Below, one piece after another: positions 54,978 through 63,746 of a DNA stretch of 64,000 nucleotides; the first letter of the stretch is position 1, and every line of letters starts with the position of its first letter. The stretch comes from Chitinophagaceae bacterium (GTDB lineage: Bacteria > Bacteroidota > Bacteroidia > Chitinophagales > Chitinophagaceae): assembly GCA_016699815.1 (NCBI GenBank), contig CP065012.1:1-64000 (forward strand). Direction: 5' to 3'. The notes beneath the pieces are model-generated. The model was not told the DNA's origin, made no database searches, and worked only from the letters and a program-made list of their open reading frames with translations. A program made the translations under genes and the position numbers.

Positions 54978-56075
54978 TTAAACATTAAACCTGAAATGCA
55001 TTACATCGCCGTCCTGCACCGGGTATTCTTTTCCTTCAATACGAAGTTTACCATTATCTCTGCAGGCAGCTTCGGAGCCGTAATGGATAAAATCAGTATA
55101 ACTGATTACTTCTGCTTTAATAAATCCTTTTTCAAAATCGGTATGGATAACGCTTGCAGCTTGTGGCGCTTTCCAGCCCTTATGTATCGTCCATGCTCTT
55201 ACTTCCTGCACACCAGCAGTAAAATAGGTAGATAGGTTCAGCAGCTTATAAGTAGAGTGGATAAGCCTGTCCAATGCAGGTTCAGTCATTTTATATTCTT
55301 CCATAAACATGGCTTTGTCCTCAGGGTTATCAAATTCGGCAATCTGTGCTTCTATAGCATTGGTCATTATTATTACTTCGTTGCCTTCATTTTTAACGGC
55401 TTCAATTAGCGCTGCCGAAAATTTATTGCCGGTATGCATACTTGCTTCATCTACATTGGCTACATAAAGTACGGGTTTTAATGTAAGTAAAAACAAATCG
55501 GCAATAGCCGGTTGCTCTTCTTTCGTTAATCCCAATGAGAGAATGTTTTTACCTTTTTCCAAATGCTCTTTACAGCGAATTAAAATATCCAGTTCTGCCT
55601 TTGATTTGGGGTCGTTTTTGGCAATTTTTTCGGTACGTTGAATTTTCTTCTCCACACTTTCCAGGTCTTTCAATTGTAATTCTGTTTCAATAATTTCTTT
55701 ATCGCCTACGGGGTTTATCGGGCCCTCATCTCTTAAAATATTTTCATCTTCAAAGCACCGCACCACATGAATTATGGCATCAACCTCCCTAATATTGGCC
55801 AAAAATTTATTGCCCAGACCTTCTCCTTTGCTTGCGCCACGTACCAGGCCGGCTATATCCACAATTTCAATTTGCGTGGGTACTACACGTTCGGGCTTTA
55901 CCAGTTCTTCCAGCTTTTGCAGCCTTTCATCGGGTACATTTACCAGGCCCGTATTGGGCTCAATGGTACAAAAGCGGTAATTGCTTGCCTGCGCTTTTGC
56001 GCTGTTGCTCACCGCATTAAAAAGGGTTGATTTTCCTACGTTGGGCAACCCAACTATACCTGCCTGTAATGCCAT
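54978..56075 (-). CDS. ychF: Redox-regulated ATPase YchF (OLA1 family)
   Basis: 365 residues. The P-loop GLPNVGKST is at 9-17, and the C-terminal TGS-like domain ends in the typical GDVMHFRFNV. YchF binds the ribosome and hydrolyses ATP. A single-gene unit with its own -7 box at 56105-56112 is likely. A fragment of its 3' end lies at 46116-46198. Confidence 0.95.
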   Translation of the reverse strand: MALQAGIVGLPNVGKSTLFNAVSNSAKAQASNYRFCTIEPNTGLVNVPDERLQKLEELVKPERVVPTQIEIVDIAGLVRGASKGEGLGNKFLANIREVDAIIHVVRCFEDENILRDEGPINPVGDKEIIETELQLKDLESVEKKIQRTEKIAKNDPKSKAELDILIRCKEHLEKGKNILSLGLTKEEQPAIADLFLLTLKPVLYVANVDEASMHTGNKFSAALIEAVKNEGNEVIIMTNAIEAQIAEFDNPEDKAMFMEEYKMTEPALDRLIHSTYKLLNLSTYFTAGVQEVRAWTIHKGWKAPQAASVIHTDFEKGFIKAEVISYTDFIHYGSEAACRDNGKLRIEGKEYPVQDGDVMHFRFNV

Positions 56076-56104
56076 ATCAGTTGAAATTTATTTTTTTTGC
56101 GCCG

Positions 56105-56112
56105 CAAAGGTA
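56105..56112 (-). promoter_or_regulatory. Promoter -7 box for ychF
   Basis: The minus strand reads TACCTTTG, matching the Bacteroidetes -7 consensus TAnnTTTG, 29 bases before the ychF start. No TTTG -33 box is seen at the right distance. Confidence 0.5.
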
Positions 56113-56151
56113 AGTTTTTTATGCTGTGTATTTACTTTAATAAAACAATAA

Positions 56152-56173
56152 GGCCGGAACTTAAGTTCCGGCC
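56152..56173 (-). terminator. Terminator after yajC
   Basis: A perfect 22-base palindrome (GGCCGGAACTT and its complement) lies 24 bases past the yajC stop. On the minus strand a T-rich TTATTGTTTTATT follows. It probably ends the nusB-DUF1573-yajC transcript. Confidence 0.7.
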
Positions 56174-56196
56174 CGTTCTTGAAAAAAAATGCTGGC

Positions 56197-56517
56197 TTAT
56201 TTAGATACCGTTGCTTTATTTAATGCAGAAGTCCATTCAAGGCTTAAAGCCTGTTTTTCAACTTTAAGATAGCTTCCCGGGCTGGTTTCCAGTTCCATTG
56301 TGCCATCTTCATTAATTTTATTTACTTTGCCGTGTATGCCGGCAATGGTTACCACTTTGTCGCCTTTTTGAAGGTTATTGATAAAGTTTTTTTGCTCTTT
56401 TGCCTTTTTGGTTTGGGGGCGTATCATAAAAAAGTAAAAAACAAGTATCATTCCTACCATCATAATTAATGTAGTTGCACTGCTTGCCCCGGGAGATTGT
56501 AATAAAATTGGGTTCAT
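56197..56517 (-). CDS. yajC: Preprotein translocase subunit YajC
   Basis: 106 residues. One membrane span (about 16-34) is followed by MIRPQTKKAKEQKNF and GDKVVTIAGIHGKV, both typical of YajC, which assists SecDF in the inner membrane. It is the last gene of a three-gene unit with DUF1573 and nusB, an order common in Bacteroidetes. Confidence 0.93.
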   Translation of the reverse strand: MNPILLQSPGASSATTLIMMVGMILVFYFFMIRPQTKKAKEQKNFINNLQKGDKVVTIAGIHGKVNKINEDGTMELETSPGSYLKVEKQALSLEWTSALNKATVSK

Positions 56518-56553
56518 CGGTTTTGTTGTTTAATTATTAATTCAAAATAAAAT

Positions 56554-57003
56554 TTATTTTTTGTTAGCCGCTACCACTTCACCGGTTAATACCAAATCGG
56601 TAAATGGCGGATTAGCATTGGAAGTAACGGCAATGGTTTTATGTGCCTGGCCCACACGGTTATGGCTGTCGAATTTTACTTTAATAAAACCTGTTTCGCC
56701 GGGGAGCACAGGTTGGTCTGGTTTTTCGGGAACCGTGCAACCGCAGCTTGCAGCCGTGTTTACAATAATGAGCGGTTTGCTGCCGGTATTTTTAAACCGG
56801 AAATTATAGGCTACAATTTCCCCGTCGGTTATTTTTCCAAAGTTGTAACTGCTGTCTATTATTTGCACCGTGGTACTGTCTTTAATAACAGGCATATTTT
56901 GTGCAGATGATTCATTTGCAAGTTTATCCCTTTTGCGTACATCGCAACTGTTAAATGAAAATGCGGTTACCACAATACAAATAGATGTTACTAAATACTT
57001 CAT
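56554..57003 (-). CDS. DUF1573 domain lipoprotein
   Basis: 149 residues with a lipoprotein-type signal (FSFNSC, Cys20) and one DUF1573 beta-sandwich (YNFGKITDGEIVAYNFRFKN, SCGCTVPEKP). The domain is very common in Bacteroidetes; its function is unknown. Five bases separate it from nusB, so the two are co-transcribed. Confidence 0.88.
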   Translation of the reverse strand: MKYLVTSICIVVTAFSFNSCDVRKRDKLANESSAQNMPVIKDSTTVQIIDSSYNFGKITDGEIVAYNFRFKNTGSKPLIIVNTAASCGCTVPEKPDQPVLPGETGFIKVKFDSHNRVGQAHKTIAVTSNANPPFTDLVLTGEVVAANKK

Positions 57004-57008
57004 AGGTA

Positions 57009-57941
57009 TTAAAGTGTGCTTTTTTTAAAAACCCGTTTATCAATTTTATTTTCGGCCTGCAATTCTTTTTGAATGGTATCCAGCAAGCCGTTTACAAATT
57101 GCCCGCTTTGCGGCGTGCTGTAAGCTTTTGCAAGGTCTATATATTCGTTAATGGTAACTTTTGTAGGTATTGTATCAAAAAATAAAAATTCGCAAACGCC
57201 CATCCTTAGCAATATCATATCGAGTGCGGCAATGCGGTCGGCATCCCAGTTTTTAAGCCTGGGCTTTATTAACTCCAGTGCAAAATCTTTTTTCTCCAGC
57301 GTAGTATGCAACAACGAATGGGCAAACTGGTCTTTTTCCTTGCTCAGCATATTTTCGAATACGCCGGTTATTGGTTTGTTCAGCATAATGGTTACCAGCG
57401 TTTGCATCAGCTCTGCATCATCGTCCCAGTTCAAAAAGTTTTCTTCAAGGTGCGCTATAAAATTTTCGTTGGGTAACATGAGGCTGTTAAAAATAAATTC
57501 AAGTACCCTTTTTTCCGATTTTTTATCCCTTGTTGCTATTGCAGTGTATTCGTTATATTCCTGTGTTGTTACAAGCTCCTGGTATATTTTTCTTACTAAC
57601 TCTGTATCAATAATATTTTCAGGATGGTCGTTTTTCAGGAAATTTTGGAATCCGGGATCCTGCATAAATGTAGCCATCACTTCATTGCCTGAAATTTTGG
57701 TATTTACCGCCAGGTCTTTTGCAGAAGGGAGGTGTTTCCCGGCCTTTTGTACCGCATCTTTACCTGCATAATGGGCTACTTCGCAAATAAAAAAATTTAA
57801 ATAAGAAAATAACTTCCTGCTATGATCTATCTTTTGGGCAAGAATGCTTTTGGCATCAATACCTTTGGCAGTTTCTGCTGTGCTTTCTACACTATACAAA
57901 GTTTGCATCACTTTTACCCTTATATTCCTCCTGCTTAGCAT
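57009..57941 (-). CDS. nusB: Transcription antitermination factor NusB, long form
   Basis: 310 residues, about twice the length of E. coli NusB because of an added N-terminal helical part, the form seen in Bacteroidetes. The start SRRNIRVKVMQTLYS and the C-terminal KVTINEYIDLAKAYSTPQSGQFVNGLLD are family signatures. It supports rRNA antitermination. It is the first gene of the unit with DUF1573 and yajC. Confidence 0.93.
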   Translation of the reverse strand: MLSRRNIRVKVMQTLYSVESTAETAKGIDAKSILAQKIDHSRKLFSYLNFFICEVAHYAGKDAVQKAGKHLPSAKDLAVNTKISGNEVMATFMQDPGFQNFLKNDHPENIIDTELVRKIYQELVTTQEYNEYTAIATRDKKSEKRVLEFIFNSLMLPNENFIAHLEENFLNWDDDAELMQTLVTIMLNKPITGVFENMLSKEKDQFAHSLLHTTLEKKDFALELIKPRLKNWDADRIAALDMILLRMGVCEFLFFDTIPTKVTINEYIDLAKAYSTPQSGQFVNGLLDTIQKELQAENKIDKRVFKKSTL

Positions 57942-57965
57942 TTTCTTTATTTAACCAATGAGCGG

Positions 57966-57973
57966 CAAAATTA
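57966..57973 (-). promoter_or_regulatory. Promoter -7 box for nusB operon
   Basis: The minus strand reads TAATTTTG, matching TAnnTTTG, 24 bases before the nusB ATG. No clear -33 box. Confidence 0.45.
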
Positions 57974-58070
57974 AGGGATTCCCAAAGGTTTTATCGTTTT
58001 GTGAAAAATTGTCCTTTAAATCATTTAAACCTGACAGATAAGTCAGTAAAACCTGCCAACTCTTCTTTTA

Positions 58071-58101
58071 TTTGGTTTGGTATAATATTCGATTAGCTTT
58101 G
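58071..58101 (+). promoter_or_regulatory. Promoter for groES-groEL
   Basis: TTTG at 58071-58074 and TAGCTTTG at 58094-58101, separated by 19 bases, match the Bacteroidetes -33/-7 consensus exactly. The groES ATG is 52 bases downstream. Just upstream, CTGAC/GTCAG (58031-58046) could form a small inverted repeat; no CIRCE element is present. Confidence 0.72.
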
Positions 58102-58153
58102 CTGGCCATATTAATGGCCCGTATTTTAAAATCACTAAAAAAAAATAAGACTT

Positions 58154-58435
58154 ATGGCTAAAAAGTTAAGCATTACCCCACTACACGACAGGGTAATTGT
58201 AAAACCCGCCGCTGCAGAAGAAAAAACAGCAGGTGGCATCATTATTCCTGATACTGTAAAAGAAAAACCACAACGTGGCACTGTACTGGCTGCCGGCCCT
58301 GGTAAAAAAGATGAACCCGTAACCGTAAAAACTGGCGATACGGTTTTATATGGCAAATATGCTGGTACTGAAATTTCATTTGAAGGACAGGATTACTTAA
58401 TCATGAGAGAATCCGACATACTGGCTATTATTTAA
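58154..58435 (+). CDS. groES: Co-chaperonin GroES
   Basis: 93 residues. PLHDRVIVKPAAAEEKTAGGIIIPDT is the typical start with the mobile loop, and YGKYAGTEI follows. It forms the heptameric cap on GroEL for protein folding. groEL lies 55 bases downstream in the same operon. Confidence 0.97.
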   Translation: MAKKLSITPLHDRVIVKPAAAEEKTAGGIIIPDTVKEKPQRGTVLAAGPGKKDEPVTVKTGDTVLYGKYAGTEISFEGQDYLIMRESDILAII

Positions 58436-58490
58436 GCCGGTAAAGAAGATTACCACTATAAATATTTAAATCAATTAATAACAAAACAAT

Positions 58491-60125
58491 ATGGCTAAAC
58501 TGATATACTTCGATATTGAAGCAAGAAATAAAATGAAAAAAGGTGTGGATACTTTATCCAATGCCGTTAAAGTAACCCTGGGCCCCAAAGGCCGCAATGT
58601 GGTACTTGAGAAAAAATTTGGTGCACCACAGGTTACTAAAGATGGCGTAACAGTTGCCAAAGAAATTGAGCTGGAAGATGCCATTGAAAACATGGGCGCA
58701 CAAATGATAAAAGAAGTAGCTTCTAAAACGGCAGACCAGGCAGGTGATGGTACTACTACTGCAACCGTTCTTGCACAATCTATTATTGCCGAAGGCTTGA
58801 AAATGGTAGCAGCAGGCGCAAACCCAATGGACCTTAAAAGAGGAATTGATAAAGCAGTAAGCCTTGTAGTAGAAAACCTTAAATCACAATCACAAACGGT
58901 AGGCAGCGATAGCAAAAAAATACAGCAGGTTGCTACAATTTCTGCCAACAACGACGAAACTATTGGCAAACTTATTGCCGAAGCTTTTGCCAAAGTAGGT
59001 AAGGAAGGCGTAATAACTGTAGAAGAAGCCAAGGGAACCGATACAACCGTTGATGTTGTAGAAGGTATGCAATTCGACAGGGGATATATATCCGCATATT
59101 TTGTTACCAACACCGAAAAAATGGAAGCAGATTTGCAAAACCCTTATATCCTAATCTACGATAAGAAAATTTCCACCATGAAGGATATTCTTCCTTTGCT
59201 GGAAAAAGTTGCACAAAGCAGCCGTCCTTTAATCATTATTGCCGAAGACCTTGAAGGTGAAGCGCTATCTACGCTTGTAGTAAATAAATTGCGGGGCACT
59301 TTAAAAGTTGCTGCCGTAAAAGCACCAGGTTTTGGTGATCGCAGAAAAGAAATGTTACAGGATATTGCTGTATTAACCGGCGGTAGCGTTATTAGTGAAG
59401 AAATGGGTTATAAACTGGAAAATGCTGAGTTGAGCGCTCTTGGCCAGGCAGCATCAGTTACCATTGATAAAGACAATACTACAATTGTTGGCGGCAAAGG
59501 CAAAAAATCTGATATTACCGGTAGGGTAAACCAGATAAAAGCGCAAATTGAAACCACAACCTCTGATTACGACAGGGAAAAATTACAGGAACGACTGGCA
59601 AAATTAGCCGGTGGTGTTGCCGTATTATATGTAGGTGCAGCTACCGAAGTAGAAATGAAAGAAAAGAAAGACAGGGTAGATGACGCACTTCATGCAACAA
59701 GGGCAGCAGTAGAAGAAGGAATAGTTCCCGGTGGTGGTGTTGCGTTTATACGTGCCATCAGCAGCCTCGAAGCAAAAGTTAAAGGGCAAATAGCCGACGA
59801 ACAAACAGGTATGGCCATTGTTCGCCGTGCTTTAGAAGAACCGGTTAGGATATTAACTGCAAATGCAGGAATTGACGGTTCTATTGTAGTGCAAAAAATT
59901 AAAGATGGCAAAGGCGATTTTGGATTTAATGCCCGTACTGAAGAATACGAAAACCTTTTTAAAGCAGGTGTTATAGATCCTACTAAAGTAAGCCGTGTTG
60001 CTTTGGAAAATGCAGCTTCCATTGCCGGTATGTTACTTACTACCGAGTGTGTAATTGCCGATAAACCCAAAGAAGAAGCGCCACATGCACATGGAGCGCC
60101 TGATATGGGAGGCATGGGCTACTAA
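58491..60125 (+). CDS. groEL: Chaperonin GroEL
   Basis: 544 residues, full length. TLGPKGRNVVLEKKFGAP and the ATP-binding GDGTTTATVLAQ are present, and the protein ends in a short Gly-Met tail (GGMGY). It folds proteins in the cytoplasm with GroES. A strong terminator follows at 60148. Confidence 0.98.
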   Translation: MAKLIYFDIEARNKMKKGVDTLSNAVKVTLGPKGRNVVLEKKFGAPQVTKDGVTVAKEIELEDAIENMGAQMIKEVASKTADQAGDGTTTATVLAQSIIAEGLKMVAAGANPMDLKRGIDKAVSLVVENLKSQSQTVGSDSKKIQQVATISANNDETIGKLIAEAFAKVGKEGVITVEEAKGTDTTVDVVEGMQFDRGYISAYFVTNTEKMEADLQNPYILIYDKKISTMKDILPLLEKVAQSSRPLIIIAEDLEGEALSTLVVNKLRGTLKVAAVKAPGFGDRRKEMLQDIAVLTGGSVISEEMGYKLENAELSALGQAASVTIDKDNTTIVGGKGKKSDITGRVNQIKAQIETTTSDYDREKLQERLAKLAGGVAVLYVGAATEVEMKEKKDRVDDALHATRAAVEEGIVPGGGVAFIRAISSLEAKVKGQIADEQTGMAIVRRALEEPVRILTANAGIDGSIVVQKIKDGKGDFGFNARTEEYENLFKAGVIDPTKVSRVALENAASIAGMLLTTECVIADKPKEEAPHAHGAPDMGGMGY

Positions 60126-60147
60126 TACAAAATTTTTATAAAAATAT

Positions 60148-60182
60148 AAAGGCTGTCAATTTTTTTGACAGCCTTTTTTTGT
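60148..60182 (+). terminator. Terminator after groEL
   Basis: A 12-bp stem, AAAGGCTGTCAA at 60148-60159 and TTGACAGCCTTT at 60165-60176, with a T-only loop and a T-run after. It lies 23 bases after the groEL stop. Confidence 0.9.
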
Positions 60183-60695
60183 TGCAATAAATTATTTGGC
60201 TAATAGTTTTCCGCATCTTACCAGTGCAGTTTCCGCCTTGCTTCGTGTTTCTCGAAATATTAGCCAATAAAAAAAGTGTACAAATTCAAAAATAAAAACC
60301 ACGCCGCCACCCAATGTTTATACAGCTAAACATACAATAGCAAAAAACCCAAAGCCTGTGTAATGGTTCGTGAAGACAAATACCAGGGCGTAGAAAAGTT
60401 GCATTTAATAGTTGGAGCAACTTCATTAACATTATTTCCCCACACTTCAGAAGAATTAAGCGCAGCGTCTCTACTGAAGATTAATAAATAGGAGTTTCAA
60501 ACTGCTTTAATCCAAAAACTCACCAACTATTTTTCAGTACATTACCAATTTATAAAAAGGGTTTCATTTTCATATAGCTATTCATCAGCAGGCAAATTAC
60601 ATCGGCATTTGTTTTTGAACTTTTGTACAAAGCCTTGCAGGGGATATTAAATCTAAATTCAGCCTGCAGATTTTTTTTTAGCGCCGTGAAATTAT
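60183..60695. other. Intergenic region with decayed rhs fragment
   Basis: 513 bases between the groEL terminator and the convergent helicase gene. No open frame is credible. Apart from the rhs fragment at 60302-60357, nothing recognisable is present. Confidence 0.55.
60302..60357 (+). pseudogene. Short decayed rhs fragment
   Basis: The 56 bases, starting CGCCGCCACCCA and ending AACCCAAAGCCT, match rhs bases 48207-48262 with six differences seen. The rest of the rhs gene is absent here. Confidence 0.65.
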
Positions 60696-61994
60696 TTAAT
60701 ACTCCCTTCTTCCCGTACTTTTCTTTTCCCTTGCAGCACCATGCTTAACGGGTTGTGGCTTACGGTTACCTGGCTTGCTATGATGCTGGCCATTGCGCTG
60801 TGGGCGTTGTTGCCTGTTTTGCCCCGGCGCAGGCCTGCTTAAAATTTGTGTAAACACGGTGTGCCATGGGTGCTGGTCCTGCACCGGAATATTTTTACCA
60901 ATCAGTTTTTGGATATCCTGTAAATCGGCTGTTTCCTCTGCTTCACAAAATGAAAAAGAAATGCCATTTGCACCCGCCCTTCCTGTGCGGCCAATGCGGT
61001 GCACATAGGTTTCCGGCACTTCGGGTAATTCATAATTAATTACATGCGTTAGGTCATCTACATCAATGCCACGTGCGGCAATATCTGTTGCTACTAAAAT
61101 CCGGGTAGTGCGATTTTTAAAATTACTCAATGCACGTTGCCTTGCATTTTGCGATTTATTGCCATGTATGGCCTCTGCACTAATGCCGGCACGGTGTAAA
61201 TCTTTTACCACTTTATCGGCGCCATGCTTGGTACGGGTAAACACCAGGGCCGTTTCAATATCCTTATTTTTTAAAATATGCTCCAACAAGGCCCGTTTGT
61301 TTTGCTTTTCTACAAAAAACAACCATTGTGTAATGGTATCTGCAGTACTGCTTGGTGGAGTAACCGAAATTTTCTCCGGCTTGTGTAAAATACTATTTGC
61401 CAACAATTGAATTTCGGGTGGCATAGTTGCAGAAAAGAAAAGCGTTTGCTTTTTTGCAGGCAATTTTGTAAGCACCCTTTTAACATCATTCACAAAACCC
61501 ATATCCAGCATACGATCTGCTTCATCAAGCACAAAAATTTCAATATCGCTTAATCGTAAATAACCCTGGCTGCATAAATCGAGCAGGCGGCCAGGAGTTG
61601 CCACTAAAATATCTACTCCTCTTTTTAAAGTTTCTACTTGTGCATGTTGGTTAACGCCTCCAAATATTACGGTGTTTTTTAGGCGTAAATGGCGGCCATA
61701 GGCATCGAAACTTTCCTGTATTTGAATAGCCAGTTCCCTTGTAGGTGTAAGAATCAATGCCCGTATGGGCTTGTGCCCACTACTTGCCATGGTTTTTGGC
61801 CTGGCCAGTAATTGTAAAATTGGGATGGCAAAAGCCGCTGTTTTTCCTGTGCCGGTTTGGGCACAACCCAACAAATCTTTTTGTGCTAAGATGTGCGGAA
61901 TAGCGCCTTGTTGAATAGGTGTTGGGCTGCTATAACCTTCTTCCTTCAACGCCAGCAAAATGGGTTGAATGAGTTGTAAATCTGTAAATAACAA
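60696..61994 (-). CDS. DEAD-box RNA helicase, RhlE type
   Basis: 432 residues. Q motif PTPIQ, Walker A AQTGTGKT at 45-52, DEAD in VLDEADRMLDMGF, SAT in FFSATMP and HRIGRTGRAG are all present. The last 60 residues are a basic, Gln/Arg-rich tail, usual for RhlE proteins and probably RNA-binding. It unwinds RNA in ribosome assembly or decay. A -7 box lies at 62116. Confidence 0.93.
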   Translation of the reverse strand: MLFTDLQLIQPILLALKEEGYSSPTPIQQGAIPHILAQKDLLGCAQTGTGKTAAFAIPILQLLARPKTMASSGHKPIRALILTPTRELAIQIQESFDAYGRHLRLKNTVIFGGVNQHAQVETLKRGVDILVATPGRLLDLCSQGYLRLSDIEIFVLDEADRMLDMGFVNDVKRVLTKLPAKKQTLFFSATMPPEIQLLANSILHKPEKISVTPPSSTADTITQWLFFVEKQNKRALLEHILKNKDIETALVFTRTKHGADKVVKDLHRAGISAEAIHGNKSQNARQRALSNFKNRTTRILVATDIAARGIDVDDLTHVINYELPEVPETYVHRIGRTGRAGANGISFSFCEAEETADLQDIQKLIGKNIPVQDQHPWHTVFTQILSRPAPGQNRQQRPQRNGQHHSKPGNRKPQPVKHGAAREKKSTGRREY

Positions 61995-62115
61995 TGTTAT
62001 ATTTTTAAATTAAATGCGGATATGAAGCAGGCTTCATCATCAAAAACGAGTAAAACAGTGAGGGTTTCAAAGTTGGTACACAGGCTTGTAATGCCGCTGA
62101 AATAATGAACTGACG

Positions 62116-62123
62116 CAAAGTTA
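62116..62123 (-). promoter_or_regulatory. Promoter -7 box for helicase gene
   Basis: The minus strand reads TAACTTTG, matching TAnnTTTG, 121 bases before the helicase start. A TTTG lies 23 bases further upstream (62147-62150), slightly long spacing. The long leader may carry cold-shock type control, but no structure is evident. Confidence 0.45.
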
Positions 62124-62217
62124 TGCTTTTATTAATTGATATATGGCAAAAGCATTACCTGCTACTGAATAAAATACACAACTAGGTATTCTTTTGTACA
62201 AAACCATTGAAGCAGCA

Positions 62218-62535
62218 TTATACAGTAACCGTTTGCTGTTCTTTTTTTAATTTTTTATCCAGTATAAATGTACCAAAAGGCAAAATTGAAGCTATGAATG
62301 CAACCGCCACTTTACCCAATCCCCATTTGTAAAGTGCACTTACTTTTAACAACAGTACCATATATAAAACAAAAAGCAAGCCATGAAGCCAGCCTATATA
62401 TTTTACTGCCAATGGCATATCTGCAAAATATTTTAAAGGCATGGCTATACCCAGTAAAACCAGGAAGGATACGCCTTCCATTATTGCCACTAACCTAAAC
62501 CTGCCTAAGGTTGAACTAAAAAAAGAATTTTTCAT
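62218..62535 (-). CDS. DUF3817 domain membrane protein
   Basis: 105 residues from the ATG at 62535. Three hydrophobic segments and the family stretches RFRLVAIMEGVSFLVLL and YIGWLHGLLFVLYM are visible. DUF3817 is a small integral membrane family of unknown function. It is monocistronic here. Confidence 0.85.
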   Translation of the reverse strand: MKNSFFSSTLGRFRLVAIMEGVSFLVLLGIAMPLKYFADMPLAVKYIGWLHGLLFVLYMVLLLKVSALYKWGLGKVAVAFIASILPFGTFILDKKLKKEQQTVTV

Positions 62536-62776
62536 GTATGTTTTATTCAAAGTGGTAAAGATATGTGCAGACGCCGGAAAAAGACCAAAAGATTTCTTAA
62601 AGCAATTACATAAGCTGATGAGCAAAGTACGCCAGCATAAAAAAGTTGTGCGGAATTTCTACAATTGCGAAATTTTAATTTGGTTTAAGCAAATTTGGTA
62701 TAACGATTGTTTAACATGCTGATTGTATTATTTTTTAAACCTTTGGTTTATGCGACTGTCTTTTAAAAAAACAAAC

Positions 62777-63574
62777 ATGAAAAAACTACTACTCATATCC
62801 TCTTTAGCTGCTGTACTTACAGGTTGCAGTACAAACGCTATTACGGGCCGAAAACAATTATCCCTTTTTCCAGAAAGCACTTTACAGGCACAGGCGCTTA
62901 CGCAATACAAGGCATTTTTAGGAGAAAATAAAGTGGTAAACCCGGCAGATAATAATGCGCTAATGGTAAAAAGGGTAGGTGCCAAAATTGCAAACGCCAT
63001 TACTCAATATTATGCAAAACAGGGGAAGGCCAATGTTTTAGAAGGTTATAAATGGGAATTCAACCTGGTAGATAATAAAGAGATAAATGCCTGGTGTATG
63101 CCTGGAGGTAAAGTAGTGGTTTATACGGGTTTATTAGCCGTTACCCAAAATGAAACTGCATTAGCTATTGTGCTTGGCCACGAAATTACCCATGCAATTG
63201 CCGGCCATAGCAACGAAAGAATGAGCCAGGCCACAATTGCACAGGGTTTGGGAGTAGCCGGTAATATATTTACCCAAAATAAGGCACAGGCCAATGCCAT
63301 TTTTAATAATGTTTATGGGCCAGCCACAAGCGTAGGTGTTTTGCTGCCCAATAGCAGAAAGCAGGAGTACGAAGCAGACCATTATGGGTTAATATTTGCT
63401 GCTTTGGCTGGTTATAATCCCCAGGAAGCCATAGCTTTTTGGAAAAGAATGGCAAAAGCCTCTGCCGGATCGGGCAAGCCTCCTGAATTTTTATCTACTC
63501 ACCCGGCAGATGAAAACCGCATTGCAGAACTGCAAAAGTTTATGCCTGAGGCAATGAAATATTATAAAAAATAA
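62777..63574 (+). CDS. M48 family metallopeptidase lipoprotein
   Basis: 265 residues from the ATG at 62777; the frame extends upstream, but the lipoprotein signal LLLISSLAAVLTGC (Cys17) fixes the start. The zinc motif HEITH is present in LGHEITHAIAGH, and EYEADHYG supplies the third ligand. Like BepA/LoiP, it probably degrades or assembles outer-membrane proteins in the periplasm. A terminator follows at 63614. Confidence 0.92.
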   Translation: MKKLLLISSLAAVLTGCSTNAITGRKQLSLFPESTLQAQALTQYKAFLGENKVVNPADNNALMVKRVGAKIANAITQYYAKQGKANVLEGYKWEFNLVDNKEINAWCMPGGKVVVYTGLLAVTQNETALAIVLGHEITHAIAGHSNERMSQATIAQGLGVAGNIFTQNKAQANAIFNNVYGPATSVGVLLPNSRKQEYEADHYGLIFAALAGYNPQEAIAFWKRMAKASAGSGKPPEFLSTHPADENRIAELQKFMPEAMKYYKK

Positions 63575-63613
63575 AGCAGTATGATGTAAAAAATGTTGCA
63601 AAATTGCTGCTAT

Positions 63614-63634
63614 CTCCGCCTGATGCGGAGTTTT
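63614..63634 (+). terminator. Terminator after M48 peptidase gene
   Basis: A GC-rich 6-bp stem, CTCCGC at 63614-63619 and GCGGAG at 63625-63630, with a 5-base loop, is followed by TTTT. Confidence 0.65.
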
Positions 63635-63669
63635 CTCTTAATAAATGCATCATAATGGGCTGTTTTGCT

Positions 63670-63677
63670 TATCTTTG
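63670..63677 (+). promoter_or_regulatory. Promoter -7 box for the last gene
   Basis: TATCTTTG matches the Bacteroidetes TAnnTTTG box, followed by CAG, and lies 69 bases before the ATG at 63747. No TTTG is seen at the -33 position. Confidence 0.55.
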
Positions 63678-63746
63678 CAGTCCAGAAATTTCAGATTTGT
63701 TTGTCTTTTTCTGCATTTTTTATTGAATAACGTTTAAGTGTGAATT

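Larger units (their letters stand above)
54783..55060. repeat. Right 278-bp direct repeat
   Basis: Second copy of 45920-46198. Here the ychF 3' end is the genuine one and the FAS1 3' end is the fragment. Three base differences and one T-run length difference separate the copies. Confidence 0.93.

Noticed and set aside
57990..58150. CIRCE operator before groES
   Set aside because: No TTAGCACTC/GAGTGCTAA pair; only a weak 5-bp inverted repeat is seen.
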